A stretch of DNA of 64,000 nucleotides from Mesorhizobium sp. AR07 (GCF_024746815.1 NZ_CP080525.1:1-64000); one strand, 5' to 3'. Counted from the stretch's first letter, positions 17,521-26,645 are shown. Program-made: numbers and translations. The notes: generated by a model from the sequence alone, not told the origin.

Positions 17521-18444
17521 TCAGCGGAGTGCCGGCGAGCCTGCCGCGCGCACGCATTCCTCGATCAGCCACTGGCGAAAGGCGGCCACCACGTCACGCC
17601 TTGTGCTGCGCTCTGGTATCGTCAGGCAGTAGGGCTGGCGCAGCTCCAGCGCCTGGGCGAGGGGCCTGATCAGCCTGCCGTCCTCAATCGCCTCGGCGCA
17701 GAAGACCCCCTGGGCGAGCGCGACGCCGAGGCCCGAGATGGCGAGATCGAGTGCGGCCCGCGACGAATTCGCCGAAAGGCCGCGTTGCGCTGCCCGGCCA
17801 GGCTCGATGCCCGCCGCTTCGAACCAGTTGCGCCATGACGGAAACGATGCGCCCGTCGGCCCCCAGTCGGTATGGATCAGCGGCAAACCGGCGAGGGTGG
17901 CGGCGTCCAGAGATTTGATGGTCGCCGCGACATCCGGTGCGCAAACGGGGTAGACGGCATCCCTGACGATGTCTTCCGTTGCCTGGTCGCGGTAGTGCGA
18001 ACGGCCGTAGGAAAGCCTGATATCGATCAGGTCGCGGTCGAACGATACCGGATCGTCTTCGCCCCTGAGCGATATGTCGACAGCGCCGTGGGCCGCGACA
18101 AAACCCACCAGGCGCGACGACAGCCAGCCCATCGCCATCGATGGCGGCACCGACACCACCAGCCGGGAGCGGAACTCGGCGCCGCCCAGTTCGCGCGACA
18201 CGCTGCCGATCTCACCGAATGCCGTGGTCAGCCGAGGCAGTATTTCCCTGCCGGCGTCGGTGAGAACGACACGGCGGTTGACCCGGTTGAACAGCTTGCG
18301 GCCCATCTGGTCCTCGACGGTCCGGATCAGCTGGCTGACCGCCGCCGCCGAGATGGAAAGCTCGTCGGCCGCGGCGGCAAAGCTGCCGGAACGCGCAGCC
18401 GCTTCGAAAGCCTGGAGCCCGCGCAAGGATGGAAAAGCGATCAT
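17521..18444 (-). CDS. LysR-family transcriptional regulator (GcvA-like)
   Basis: 307 residues. The N-terminal winged helix-turn-helix reads SLRGLQAFEAAARSGSFAAAADELSISAAAVSQLIRTVEDQMGRKLFNRVNRRVVLTDAGREI, of the GcvA/AmpR sub-branch, and the rest is the LysR effector-binding domain. The start is taken at ATG 18444; a TTG at 18453 in frame is possible. It is divergent from a fatty acid desaturase gene, with a perfect inverted repeat in the gap, so it probably controls that gene and itself. Confidence 0.9.
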   Translation of the reverse strand: MIAFPSLRGLQAFEAAARSGSFAAAADELSISAAAVSQLIRTVEDQMGRKLFNRVNRRVVLTDAGREILPRLTTAFGEIGSVSRELGGAEFRSRLVVSVPPSMAMGWLSSRLVGFVAAHGAVDISLRGEDDPVSFDRDLIDIRLSYGRSHYRDQATEDIVRDAVYPVCAPDVAATIKSLDAATLAGLPLIHTDWGPTGASFPSWRNWFEAAGIEPGRAAQRGLSANSSRAALDLAISGLGVALAQGVFCAEAIEDGRLIRPLAQALELRQPYCLTIPERSTRRDVVAAFRQWLIEECVRAAGSPALR

Positions 18445-18453
18445 GATGCCCAA

Positions 18454-18474
18454 TAGATAAGATGACCTTATCTA
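18454..18474. promoter_or_regulatory. Candidate LysR operator between regulator and desaturase
   Basis: Perfect inverted repeat TAGATAAG-N5-CTTATCTA placed 10 bases before the regulator's ATG and 70 bases before the desaturase. LysR proteins usually bind such dyads in the divergent promoter and repress their own gene. Confidence 0.6.
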
Positions 18475-18544
18475 AATCGCAGAATTCCTCGTTTTCAGGA
18501 AGCTTTTTTGTTGCTTACTCTAGGCCTTCGACATTCCAGCTTGG

Positions 18545-19444
18545 ATGACGCCCGTGGACCATCGCGACGTAATTGCATCGCTGACGCAGGAAGAGCGCAA
18601 TCGCCTGACCGCCAAGTCGGATGTCTCGGGTCTCGTTCAGCTTGGTGCCCATTGGGGTGCGATCGTGGTCATCGGATCGCTGATTGCCGCGAAGGTGCCG
18701 TTCTGGCCGCTGCTGATGCTGCCGCAGGGCATCCTGATCGTGTTCCTGTTCACGCTTCTGCACGAGACGGTTCATCGCACCGCCTTCGAAACGCAGTGGC
18801 TGAACGATGCCGTGGCGCGGGTCTGCAGCCTGGCGATCGCGCTGCCGGCGGACTGGTTCCGTTACTTCCATTTCGCTCACCACCGATACACCCAGGACCC
18901 GGACAACGACCCGGAACTGGCTTTCCCCAAACCGGAGACATGGCGGCAATACCTCGTCCATGTCTCCGGCATTCCGACGTGGTGGGGCCACTTCAAGACG
19001 CTTTATGGCAATGCGATGGGCAGGGGCCGGGAAAGCTACGTTCCGCCAAAAGGCTACGACAAGGTGCGCATCGAGGCGCGTGCCATGATTGCCTTTTATG
19101 CCGTGGTCGCTCTGCTGGCCGTCTATTTCCGGCTCACGGTGCTTCTCTATGTCTGGATCGTGCCGGCTTTGCTCGGGCAGCCATTTCTGCGCCTCTATCT
19201 CCTGGCCGAGCACGGCCGCTGCCCGTTCGTCGCCAACATGCTGGAAAACACCAGGACCACGCTGACCAACTGGCTGGTCCGCAAGCTGGCGTGGAACATG
19301 CCGTTCCATGCCGAGCATCATGCCTATCCCGGCGTGCCATTTCATCAGCTGCCGGAGTTTCATGCGCTGATCGGGCGGCATTTGGAGGTAGTCGAGCCGG
19401 GCTATATCAGCTTCCACGAAAAATATATCGAGACATTGCGCTGA
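18545..19444 (+). CDS. Fatty acid desaturase family protein
   Basis: Membrane di-iron desaturase or hydroxylase, 299 residues. The three histidine boxes are present: HETVHR (about residues 76-81), HFAHHR (about 112-117) and HAEHHA (about 257-262), separated by hydrophobic helices. Substrate class is not certain: related proteins act on fatty acids, sphingolipids or carotenoids. Divergent from a LysR gene that is its probable regulator. Convergent with the GGDEF/EAL gene, the two stop codons being 12 bases apart. Confidence 0.88.
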   Translation: MTPVDHRDVIASLTQEERNRLTAKSDVSGLVQLGAHWGAIVVIGSLIAAKVPFWPLLMLPQGILIVFLFTLLHETVHRTAFETQWLNDAVARVCSLAIALPADWFRYFHFAHHRYTQDPDNDPELAFPKPETWRQYLVHVSGIPTWWGHFKTLYGNAMGRGRESYVPPKGYDKVRIEARAMIAFYAVVALLAVYFRLTVLLYVWIVPALLGQPFLRLYLLAEHGRCPFVANMLENTRTTLTNWLVRKLAWNMPFHAEHHAYPGVPFHQLPEFHALIGRHLEVVEPGYISFHEKYIETLR

Positions 19445-19455
19445 TGCTGCCTGCC

Positions 19456-21597
19456 TCAGCCGGTCTGGCTGTGCAACGCGCGCGTTTTCAGCAGGCGCAG
19501 TATATCCGCTGCCCTTGACGGCACGCCGATCAGAAAGCCCTGCGCCTCGACACAGTCATTGCCGCGCAGAATGTCGAGCTGCACTTCGGTTTCGACACCC
19601 TCGGCGGTGACGGTGATGCCAAGTTCCGCGCCCAGCCCGATGATGGTGCGAACGATCGCTGCGGTGTCGCGATTGCCGATGTCGCGAATGAATGAACGGT
19701 CGATCTTGATCTTGTCGACCGGAAACCGCCTGAGGTAGCCGAGCGAGGAATAGCCGGTGCCGAAATCGTCCAGTGCGATGCGGATGCCCAGCGCGCGCAG
19801 CTCACGCAGCGTCTTCAGCACTGTCTCGCTTTCGTCCATCAGAACGGTCTCGGTGATTTCCAGTTCCAATCGGCTGGCGGACACACCGGAAAAGGCGAGA
19901 GCCGAGATGACGCCGCGGGCAAAGCCGCCGCTTTTGAGCTGCACGGCCGAGACATTGACTGCGATGCGCAGGCCGGGAGGCCAGCTCGCCGCCGCCGCGC
20001 AGGCCGTCCTCAACGCCCATTCGCCAAGCGGCACGATCAGTCCGATTTCTTCGGCGACGGGAATGAATTCGTCGGGCGCCACCGTGCCGCGCGCGGGCGA
20101 ATGCCAGCGCATCAAGGCTTCCGCACCGACGATTTCGCCGGATTCTATATTCATGATCGGCTGGAAATCGAGATCGAATTCCTGGCGTGGCAGCGCTGTC
20201 TCGAGATCGATCTCAAGCGCCCGGCGTGCTTGCACCGTGGCGTCCATTCCGGGCTCGAAGAAGCGGTACAGGTTGCGCCCTTCGCGCTTCGCCCGGTAGA
20301 GCGCCGTATCGGCGTTCTTCAGCAGCGTATCGGCATCCCCGCCGTCGTCGGGGAAAATGGCGATGCCCAGGCTGACGCCGACATGCATGTCCCGGTTTTT
20401 GTCGCGAAACGGCTTTGCGACCACCTCGACGATGCGCTTCGCCAGTTTTTCCACCTCGGCCAGGCTTTTGAAATGGGACTGGATGATGACGAATTCGTCA
20501 CCGCCAAAACGGGCGACGACGTCAGTTTCATTGCGCAGGCAACGCTGCAGCCTCTCGGCCACGCTCTTCAGCAGCCAGTCGCCAGCCGGATGTCCCCAAG
20601 TGTCGTTGACAGCCTTGAAGCGGTCGAGATCGAGCGAGAAGATTGCCAGCGGTGCCGCTACCGCGTCTTCCAGCGCAAGGTCGAGCCGTTCGCGAAACAT
20701 CGAGCGGTTGGGCAATCCGGTCAGCGTATCGTGATGCGCAAGGTGCGTCATGCGCTCTTCGGTGCGGCGGCGTTCGGTAACATCGTCGAAAGTCGCCACC
20801 CAACCGCCGCCGCTCATCGGCTGGCGTGTGACCAGAACCGTCCTGCCGTCGGTAAGATACCGATATGTCGAATGCATTTTTGCCGCCACCAGGCAGGCTT
20901 CGGTTTTGGCGACTTCGCTGTCGACGTCGATCTTCGCATAGATGCCGAGTTCCAGCAGCCGTTCGAGCGCGTCGCGGTGGGCCGTTCCAAACGGAAAGTC
21001 GGCTGCGGTGACGTTGTAGAGTTCCAGAAAACGCTCATTGCGCACGATCAGCCTGCCGTCAGCATCATACATCAGCAGGCCTTGCGACATGTTGGCCAAC
21101 GCCGCGTCGAAGCGGCGATGCTGCTCCTTGAGATCCTGTTGGGCGCGCCGCTGTTCGGTGATGTCCTCGTAGATCGAGACCCAGCCGCCCAAAGCCAGCG
21201 GGCGATGCGAAATGCTGATGATGCGACCATCCGAAAGCGTCTCCTCATAGGTCGAGGGTTTCGCCTGGTCGATATAGGGCTTGCGGATGGCATAGAGTTC
21301 GTCGGCGCTTTGCGAGGCGATGCCGATGTCGACGCTGTGCCGCAGGATGTCGAGGAACCGGATGCCAGGTCGCATCACCTTGGCGTCGAGACAGAAGATG
21401 TTGATGTAGTTGCCGTTGCAGATGATCATGCGCTCGTCGGCGTCGAACATGCACAGCCCATGCGACATGTTCTCGACCGCCGCCGAAAAACGTTCGTTCT
21501 GTTCGCGCAGTTCGTCTTCCATGCGGCGCGGCCGATCCACGCCTTCGGCCCCCGGTTCCGGGACGGCCGAACCATCCTTGGCATCAGCGACGGGCAT
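19456..21597 (-). CDS. PAS-PAS-GGDEF-EAL cyclic di-GMP enzyme
   Basis: Cytosolic or loosely membrane-linked signalling protein, 713 residues. Two PAS_7-type sensor domains in tandem (NMSHGLCMFDADERMIICNGNY and NMSQGLLMYDADGRLIVRNERF), a diguanylate cyclase domain with intact VARFGGDEFVI, and a phosphodiesterase domain with intact EALMRW, DDFGTGYSSLGYL and AEGVET motifs. Both catalytic sites look functional, so it may make and break c-di-GMP. The frame stays open for another 280 codons upstream, but that part overlaps the HD gene in a different frame and is a shadow; the start at 21597 is preferred. Confidence 0.9.
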   Translation of the reverse strand: MPVADAKDGSAVPEPGAEGVDRPRRMEDELREQNERFSAAVENMSHGLCMFDADERMIICNGNYINIFCLDAKVMRPGIRFLDILRHSVDIGIASQSADELYAIRKPYIDQAKPSTYEETLSDGRIISISHRPLALGGWVSIYEDITEQRRAQQDLKEQHRRFDAALANMSQGLLMYDADGRLIVRNERFLELYNVTAADFPFGTAHRDALERLLELGIYAKIDVDSEVAKTEACLVAAKMHSTYRYLTDGRTVLVTRQPMSGGGWVATFDDVTERRRTEERMTHLAHHDTLTGLPNRSMFRERLDLALEDAVAAPLAIFSLDLDRFKAVNDTWGHPAGDWLLKSVAERLQRCLRNETDVVARFGGDEFVIIQSHFKSLAEVEKLAKRIVEVVAKPFRDKNRDMHVGVSLGIAIFPDDGGDADTLLKNADTALYRAKREGRNLYRFFEPGMDATVQARRALEIDLETALPRQEFDLDFQPIMNIESGEIVGAEALMRWHSPARGTVAPDEFIPVAEEIGLIVPLGEWALRTACAAAASWPPGLRIAVNVSAVQLKSGGFARGVISALAFSGVSASRLELEITETVLMDESETVLKTLRELRALGIRIALDDFGTGYSSLGYLRRFPVDKIKIDRSFIRDIGNRDTAAIVRTIIGLGAELGITVTAEGVETEVQLDILRGNDCVEAQGFLIGVPSRAADILRLLKTRALHSQTG

Positions 21598-21662
21598 AAG
21601 GCGCGCCTGCGGCTCGTGATTGAACAGGCTACTGTGGTCGCCGCCGGTTAATTTAGCGTTTT

Positions 21663-22298
21663 TCAGCCGGCCGCTTGCGCCGGAACCTGGCGCCGCGACT
21701 TCTCGATCGCCGAAAACCGCTCGAGGAACGCATTCTGCGCCCAGGTCACGGAGCGTGGCGTGAAATCGAAGCGATCGGCATTGAAGCCGCGCGGACGGCC
21801 GAAGAATTCGGTCGCCTCGGCGGTCGAAAAACCGGCAAGCAGCGTTGCTTCGAAATAGGCGGCGATCTGGTCGGCGCGCTTGATGTCCTTGCGCAGCGCC
21901 GCGGCCGGTTCCGGCGGCAGCGAAAAGCGCGAATGGATGGCGCGCTGCAATCGCAACTCGCAATCCTTGTAGCTGCCGCCCATCACCGATTTGAACGGCG
22001 AGATCATGTCGCCGATCACGTATTCGGGGGCGTCGTGCAGCAGGGCTGCCAGCCGGGCATCGGCCGAAGCCTCGGGCACCAGATCGCAGAACAGCGCCTC
22101 GACCAGCAGCGAATGCTGGGCAACCGAAAAGGCATGCTCGCCGCTGGTCTGGCCGTTCCAGCGGGCGACGCGGGCGAGCCCATGCGCAATGTCCGATATC
22201 TCGATGTCGAGCGGCGAGGGGTCGAGCAGGTCGAGCCGGCGGCCGGACAGCATGCGCTGCCAGGCGCGTGCCGGCGCGCCGACGCGATCGGCCGCCAT
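21663..22298 (-). CDS. HD-domain hydrolase, YfbR-like
   Basis: Metal-dependent HD phosphohydrolase, 211 residues, similar to the YfbR 5'-nucleotidase class that dephosphorylates deoxynucleoside monophosphates. The HD metal ligands are visible: GEHAFSVAQHSLLV (first His), LLHDAPEYVIGDMISP (HD pair) and a later KRADQIAAYFEA aspartate. The start overlaps the ygfZ stop by one base, suggesting a shared transcript. Substrate is inferred from family only. Confidence 0.88.
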   Translation of the reverse strand: MAADRVGAPARAWQRMLSGRRLDLLDPSPLDIEISDIAHGLARVARWNGQTSGEHAFSVAQHSLLVEALFCDLVPEASADARLAALLHDAPEYVIGDMISPFKSVMGGSYKDCELRLQRAIHSRFSLPPEPAAALRKDIKRADQIAAYFEATLLAGFSTAEATEFFGRPRGFNADRFDFTPRSVTWAQNAFLERFSAIEKSRRQVPAQAAG

Positions 22299-23173
22299 CA
22301 GGCCTCCTCCGCGCTGACGGCTTCCTGCGGGAAGCTGAACTTCGCCCAGCCGGGAATGGCCATCGTAACCGGCACGTCTCCCGCCATGATCGGTTGGCCG
22401 GCGTCGAGCGCTGCCTTGACCCTGTCGATGCGCGCAATGGCAAGCCCGGTCGTGCCGGCGCTCGAGCCCAGCAAGCCGACCGGCCGCCCGTCGACGGTGA
22501 GTTCCGTCCCGGCGGCCGGCAGCGGCAGTCCGGCCTGGACGATCAGCACGCGCCGCCTGGCCGTGCCGCGGTGCTGCATGCGCGAGACGACCTCCTGGCC
22601 GACATAGCAGCCCTTCTTGAAACCGACACCGCCGGTCTCGTCCAGCAGCACGTCATGGGGGAAGGCATCGCCGAGTTGGTAGTCGCTGCCGCTTTCGGCA
22701 ATGCCCCCGGCGATGCGGAAGGCCTGCCAGGCCGCGTCGTCGCTGCTCGCTGCCGCATCACCATAGGAGCGGCTCACATGATCGTCGGGGAAGCGTCGGT
22801 CGACCACGGCTGTTGATTGAGCCGCCGTTGAATCGGAATGTGAGGCCGTTGACTCACGTCCCCATGCCACGGTGACAAGCGCCTGATCCGCCTTGGCAAT
22901 CTCGACCTTGGCGCGCAGCTTGTAGAGCGTCAGCCGGCGTACGAAATCATCTGAAATGTCGGCGCGGCATTCGAGGCGGAATGCACTTTCGCCGGCGCGC
23001 GAGACCAGGAAATCGAACAGGATCTTGCCTTGCGGCGAAAGCAGCGCTCCGGGCTTGGCTTCGCCGACGGCCAGTATGTCGAGATCCGTGGTCAGGATGT
23101 TCTGCAGAAAATGCTCGGCATCAGGACCCGAGACGGAGATGATTGCGCGGTCTTTGAGCTGGGCGAAGGGCAT
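22298..23173 (-). CDS. ygfZ: Folate-binding protein YgfZ (GcvT-like)
   Basis: Tetrahydrofolate-dependent protein that helps maintain and repair certain iron-sulfur clusters, 291 residues. The diagnostic motif KKGCYVGQEVVSRMQHRG is at about residues 198-215, and the N-terminus matches the family (MPFAQLKDRAIISVSGPDAEHFLQNILTTD). The start at 23173 is preferred over the longer frame to 23254, which would run into the divergent dihydroorotase gene. It shares a 73-base gap with that gene. Confidence 0.93.
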   Translation of the reverse strand: MPFAQLKDRAIISVSGPDAEHFLQNILTTDLDILAVGEAKPGALLSPQGKILFDFLVSRAGESAFRLECRADISDDFVRRLTLYKLRAKVEIAKADQALVTVAWGRESTASHSDSTAAQSTAVVDRRFPDDHVSRSYGDAAASSDDAAWQAFRIAGGIAESGSDYQLGDAFPHDVLLDETGGVGFKKGCYVGQEVVSRMQHRGTARRRVLIVQAGLPLPAAGTELTVDGRPVGLLGSSAGTTGLAIARIDRVKAALDAGQPIMAGDVPVTMAIPGWAKFSFPQEAVSAEEA

Positions 23174-23246
23174 TGGCGAAAGCAGCCTGATCTTGCAAAA
23201 CGGTCGGCCTTTACGTAAGCCGCTGGCACTCCCCCCGCAAGAGAGC

Positions 23247-24578
23247 ATGACCATGACCTACGACCTCATCCTGACAGGCGGTACCGTGGTCAACCATGAC
23301 GGCGAGGGGGCGCGCGACATCGGTGTGAAGGACGGGCGCATCGCTGCCATCGGCGACCTCGGCCGGGCCTCGGCCGGGGAGATGATCGACTGCCGTGGCC
23401 TGCACATCCTGCCGGGCGTCGTCGACAGCCAGGTGCATTTCCGTGAGCCCGGGCTTGAGCACAAGGAAGACCTGGAGACCGGCTCGCGGGCGGCGGTGCT
23501 GGGCGGTGTCACCGCCGTGTTCGAGATGCCCAACACCAATCCGCTGACCACCAGCGAGGCAGCGCTTGCCGACAAGGTCCGGCGTGGCAGTGGCCGCATG
23601 CATTGCGATTTTGCCTTCTGGGTCGGCGGCACACGTGAGAATGCGAAGGACGTCGGCGAGCTCGAGCGGCTGCCGGGGGCCGCCGGGATCAAGGTGTTCA
23701 TGGGCTCGTCGACCGGCGACCTGCTGGTCGAGGATGACGAAGGCGTGGCATCGATCCTCAGAAACACGCGCCGCCGTGCCGCCTTTCACTCCGAGGACGA
23801 ATTCCGGCTGCGCGAGCGTCTGGGCGAACGCATCGAAGGCGACCCGTCATCGCACCCGGTGTGGCGCGACGAGATCGCCGCCTTGCGTTGCACCGAACGG
23901 CTGGTGCGCATCGCGCGAAGCGTTCGCGCCCGCATCCATGTCCTGCACATCTCGACCGCCGAGGAGATCCTGTTCCTCGAACAGCACAAGGATGTCGCGA
24001 CCTGCGAGGCGACGCCGCACCATCTGACGCTGAGCGCCGACGACTATGCGCGGCTCGGCACGCTGATCCAGATGAATCCGCCGGTGCGCGCCGCGCGCCA
24101 TCGCGACGGCATCTGGCACGGCATTGCGCAAGGCATCGTCGATGTGCTCGGCTCCGACCACGCACCGCACACGCTGGCCGAAAAGGCCAAGCCCTATCCG
24201 GCTTCGCCGTCGGGCATGACCGGTGTGCAGACGCTGGTGCCGATCATGCTCGATCACGTCAACGCCGGCCGACTGACCCTGCAGCGCTTCGTCGACCTGT
24301 CCAGCCACGGCCCGCAACGCATCTTCGGCATGGCAAGAAAAGGCCGCATCGCGGCTGGCTACGACGCCGATTTCACCATTGTCGACATGAAGCGGCGCGA
24401 AATCATCACCAACGCACAGGCCGGTTCGAAAGCCGGCTGGACGCCTTATGACGGCAAAGAAGTGACCGGCTGGCCGGTTGGCACCGTCATTCGCGGTCAT
24501 CGCGTGATGTGGGAAGGCGAAATCGTCACGCCAAGCCAGGGCAGGGCAGTGGAGTTTTCCGAGGCGCTGCCAGTCTAG
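23247..24578 (+). CDS. Dihydroorotase / cyclic amidohydrolase
   Basis: Zinc amidohydrolase of the dihydroorotase class I/allantoinase group, 443 residues. Metal ligands and active site: VHFREPG (HxH variant, about residue 61), carboxylated lysine in GIKVFMGSSTGD, histidines in FHSEDE and IHVLHIST, and catalytic aspartate in LGSDHAPHT. Annotated in related genomes as dihydroorotase (pyrC-like, third pyrimidine step), but allantoinase-like substrates cannot be excluded, so no symbol is given. A second ATG (23253) is possible. Divergent from ygfZ. Confidence 0.85.
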   Translation: MTMTYDLILTGGTVVNHDGEGARDIGVKDGRIAAIGDLGRASAGEMIDCRGLHILPGVVDSQVHFREPGLEHKEDLETGSRAAVLGGVTAVFEMPNTNPLTTSEAALADKVRRGSGRMHCDFAFWVGGTRENAKDVGELERLPGAAGIKVFMGSSTGDLLVEDDEGVASILRNTRRRAAFHSEDEFRLRERLGERIEGDPSSHPVWRDEIAALRCTERLVRIARSVRARIHVLHISTAEEILFLEQHKDVATCEATPHHLTLSADDYARLGTLIQMNPPVRAARHRDGIWHGIAQGIVDVLGSDHAPHTLAEKAKPYPASPSGMTGVQTLVPIMLDHVNAGRLTLQRFVDLSSHGPQRIFGMARKGRIAAGYDADFTIVDMKRREIITNAQAGSKAGWTPYDGKEVTGWPVGTVIRGHRVMWEGEIVTPSQGRAVEFSEALPV

Positions 24579-24583
24579 GCTCC

Positions 24584-24688
24584 CTACCTCCCCCTTGTGG
24601 GGAGGTCGGACCGAAGGTCCGGGCGGGGGGGTTGGCGCTGACCCCCACCCCGCTGCTTCGCAGCGACCCTCCCCACAAGGGGGAGGGT
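24584..24688. repeat. Long inverted-repeat element, copy 1
   Basis: Arms CCTCCCCCTTGTGGGGAGG and CCTCCCCACAAGGGGGAGG flank an inner GC-rich part with its own short hairpin (GCTGCTTCGCAGC). It fills the gap between two convergent genes and could also serve as a bidirectional terminator. One of ten such elements in the window. Confidence 0.85.
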
Positions 24689-24695
24689 AAGAACC

Positions 24696-25484
24696 TCAAT
24701 CCCCGGCGACGAAGAACGTCCATTGCCCGGTGGGCGTGATGCCGACGCGGTAGAAGATGTAGGCGCCGAACTGCTTCATGTCGTCGAAATCGCCGGCGGT
24801 GACGATCTTGAACAGCTCGACCCGCTGCTTGGCATCGAGCTTGTCCAGCGGCAGCGCGAAGAAATACGGCCAGACATAGAGTTCTTCCGGTTTGCCGGCA
24901 TCGAGGTGGACGTAGCCGGCATCGAGCACTTCCTCGAGGATGGCCAGAATCTCCTGGCCATCCTGATCGCCCGAAAGCCCTTTGAGGAAGGCAATGGCGT
25001 CGCCGTCTATATCGGTCAGCGACAATTGCGTCGTGCTGGCGCCCGTGCCGATCAAAGGCCGCAGTTTTTCGATGTCGCCGCTCTTGCAGGCTTCGACGAT
25101 CAGGTCATGCATGCGCCGCACCGGTTCGGGCAGTTTGCCGAGATCGTAGACGACCTCAGGCAACGGCGTGTCCGGATCGACGCGCGGTCTGGTCGCGCCG
25201 CCGTCCGCCGGGCTGTCCGGCTCGGTCTCGGCCGGAGCCGCCGGCTGGCTGGTTGATGGTGGCGTTCCGACCGGGTCGGGTATCGGCACGGTGCTTCCGG
25301 GCGGCGACAGGTCGTCATCCGCCGATGGCTGGATCGGTGAGGGAAGCTCTTCGCGCTTGATCTCGCTCAACGCATGAGCGGGGCTGCTCGCGAGACACAC
25401 AACCAGGGGAAACGCGGCGCAGCAGGCGGCGAGACAGATGCTAAGGATCAAGCCGTTCGGCTTGCCTGACATCGAAAATTTCAC
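24696..25484 (-). CDS. Exported protein of unknown function with proline-rich linker
   Basis: 262 residues from the GTG start at 25484, chosen because AAGGAG stands nine bases upstream; ATG 25472 or 25511 are alternatives. A signal peptide covers about residues 1-36 (LILSICLAACCAAFPLVVCLASSPAHA). A low-complexity Pro/Ser/Asp-rich linker follows (to about residue 110), then an alpha-helical C-terminal domain (LPEPVRRMHDLIVEACKSGDIEKLRPLIGTG...). I do not recognise the domain with certainty; similar proteins occur in other rhizobia. Probably periplasmic. Confidence 0.8.
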   Translation of the reverse strand: MKFSMSGKPNGLILSICLAACCAAFPLVVCLASSPAHALSEIKREELPSPIQPSADDDLSPPGSTVPIPDPVGTPPSTSQPAAPAETEPDSPADGGATRPRVDPDTPLPEVVYDLGKLPEPVRRMHDLIVEACKSGDIEKLRPLIGTGASTTQLSLTDIDGDAIAFLKGLSGDQDGQEILAILEEVLDAGYVHLDAGKPEELYVWPYFFALPLDKLDAKQRVELFKIVTAGDFDDMKQFGAYIFYRVGITPTGQWTFFVAGD

Positions 25485-25551
25485 TGCCCGCTTCTCCTTG
25501 ATTCCGGGCATTGTGCCCGAGCGGCATATGGTCAAAGAACCGGACGTCGGT

Positions 25552-25809
25552 TCAGTGCCGCAGCCGTTCAGGTTCGAAGGCGCCAGCAATCACCTTTTCA
25601 CGCATACGGTCGAGCAGGGCAAGGGCCGAGGTCTCGCCATTGGCACGCAACATCTCGCCGAACGCCGTCTCGAGCGCTGCCTCGGCAATGATCTCGGGCT
25701 CTATGCCGGCGGAGAGACCCTCCGCCCAGGCTTCGCTGTGGCTCTCCACGGCGGTCAGGCGTTTCTCTTCCCTGACCAGCGCGTCGATGTCGTTGACACC
25801 ATGTTCCAT
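25552..25809 (-). CDS. Small hypothetical protein
   Basis: 85-residue acidic, helix-rich protein (MEHGVNDIDALVREEKRLTAV...ALLDRMREKVIAGAFEPERLRH) without signal peptide or membrane segment. Ribosome binding site GGGTGG lies upstream of the ATG. I do not recognise the family. It stands 67 bases before the exported protein gene on the same strand and could share its promoter, which would lie in the AT-rich gap at 25831-26060. Confidence 0.65.
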   Translation of the reverse strand: MEHGVNDIDALVREEKRLTAVESHSEAWAEGLSAGIEPEIIAEAALETAFGEMLRANGETSALALLDRMREKVIAGAFEPERLRH

Positions 25810-25830
25810 ATGCGATGTCCACCCTTTCAA

Positions 25831-26175
25831 GCGGCGATCCGTCGATGTGGATCGGGCTTGATCTGTTCATTTCACACGCAGGGCCAATTAAGTATTTGTA
25901 AATACGACATTTTTTTGATCGTTTTTTACAAAGTCCGATCGCCTTGCGCGAAGCTGCGTTCAACTCGGGTCAAACTTAGCCGATTAGGGCGGCCCGCGGG
26001 GCGAAAACCTTCAGTTTGAGTTAATTCCGCATTCTCAGGGTAAGGTTTCATTAACACTGTTGCAGAAGTGCCACATAAGAATTGCATCAAGATATCGCCT
26101 GGCACAAGCCGGATGTGTCGGTCGCCGCCAGGGATGGTCCGGATATCTGTTGATGAGCAGGTCGGAATGGCCAGA
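25831..26175. other. Intergenic region with a CtrA-like site
   Basis: No gene seen. The stretch is AT-rich around 25885-25935. At 26040-26055 it has GTAA-N7-TTAAC, one mismatch from the CtrA full-site consensus TTAA-N7-TTAAC. It could serve the small gene ending at 25552, read leftward. Confidence 0.3.
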
Positions 26176-26553
26176 TCAGTTGCCGTAACGCGAGGCGATG
26201 TCGCGCGAAAGGGTCTCGCCTTCCTTCATATAGCGGCTGATGGCTTCGGTGGCCGACGGCGTGCACTGCGTGTAGATGCCGCCGAAGGAGCGATAGCCGC
26301 GATTGAAGCTGGCAATGAAGCGTGCGCGTCGTTCGGCGTCCGGATTCTCCGAATCGAGCAGCTTCGCCATCTCGACACGCCACTGGTCGCCTTTCTCACC
26401 GCATAGATTGCGCAGGAAATGCAGCGACCCCAGAACTTCCGCCAGCCGCATGAGCCCAGGCTCGAACGGCGACTCGGCGCTGAGCGCCGGCCGCGCCGGG
26501 ACAGCCGCGCTGACGGCAAGACATACGGCGAGGAGCAGGGATGGACGGTTCAT
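26176..26553 (-). CDS. TIGR02301-family exported protein
   Basis: 125-residue protein with a signal peptide at about residues 1-26 (LLLAVCLAVSAAVPARPALSA). The mature part matches the rhizobial family TIGR02301: LAEVLGSLHFLRNLCG...WRVEMAKLLDSENPDAERRARFIASFNRGYRSFGGIYTQCTPSATEAISRYMKEGE, with two conserved cysteines. Function unknown, probably periplasmic. The ribosome binding site GGAGAAGG is followed after five bases by the ATG, and a perfect 16-base palindrome lies just further upstream. Confidence 0.85.
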   Translation of the reverse strand: MNRPSLLLAVCLAVSAAVPARPALSAESPFEPGLMRLAEVLGSLHFLRNLCGEKGDQWRVEMAKLLDSENPDAERRARFIASFNRGYRSFGGIYTQCTPSATEAISRYMKEGETLSRDIASRYGN

Positions 26554-26554
26554 A

Positions 26555-26645
26555 AGCCTTCTCCGCCTAACGGCTTAAGCCGTTGTGGTCTGCCGAATGG
26601 CGTAGGCCGTTCTGGCTCTGCCAAACAGCATAAGCCTTTGTGGCG
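26555..26645. repeat. Short degenerate direct repeats with a 16-base palindrome
   Basis: Between the TIGR02301 and NUDIX genes the unit TAAGCC(G)TTGTGGTCTGCC recurs about three times in degenerate form. The first unit includes the perfect palindrome AACGGCTTAAGCCGTT at 26569-26584, 16 bases upstream of the TIGR02301 start. Meaning unknown. Confidence 0.45.

Noticed and set aside
21598..22443. Upstream in-frame extension of the GGDEF/EAL protein
   Set aside because: The extension overlaps the HD hydrolase gene in another frame and is Arg/Ala-rich without any domain.
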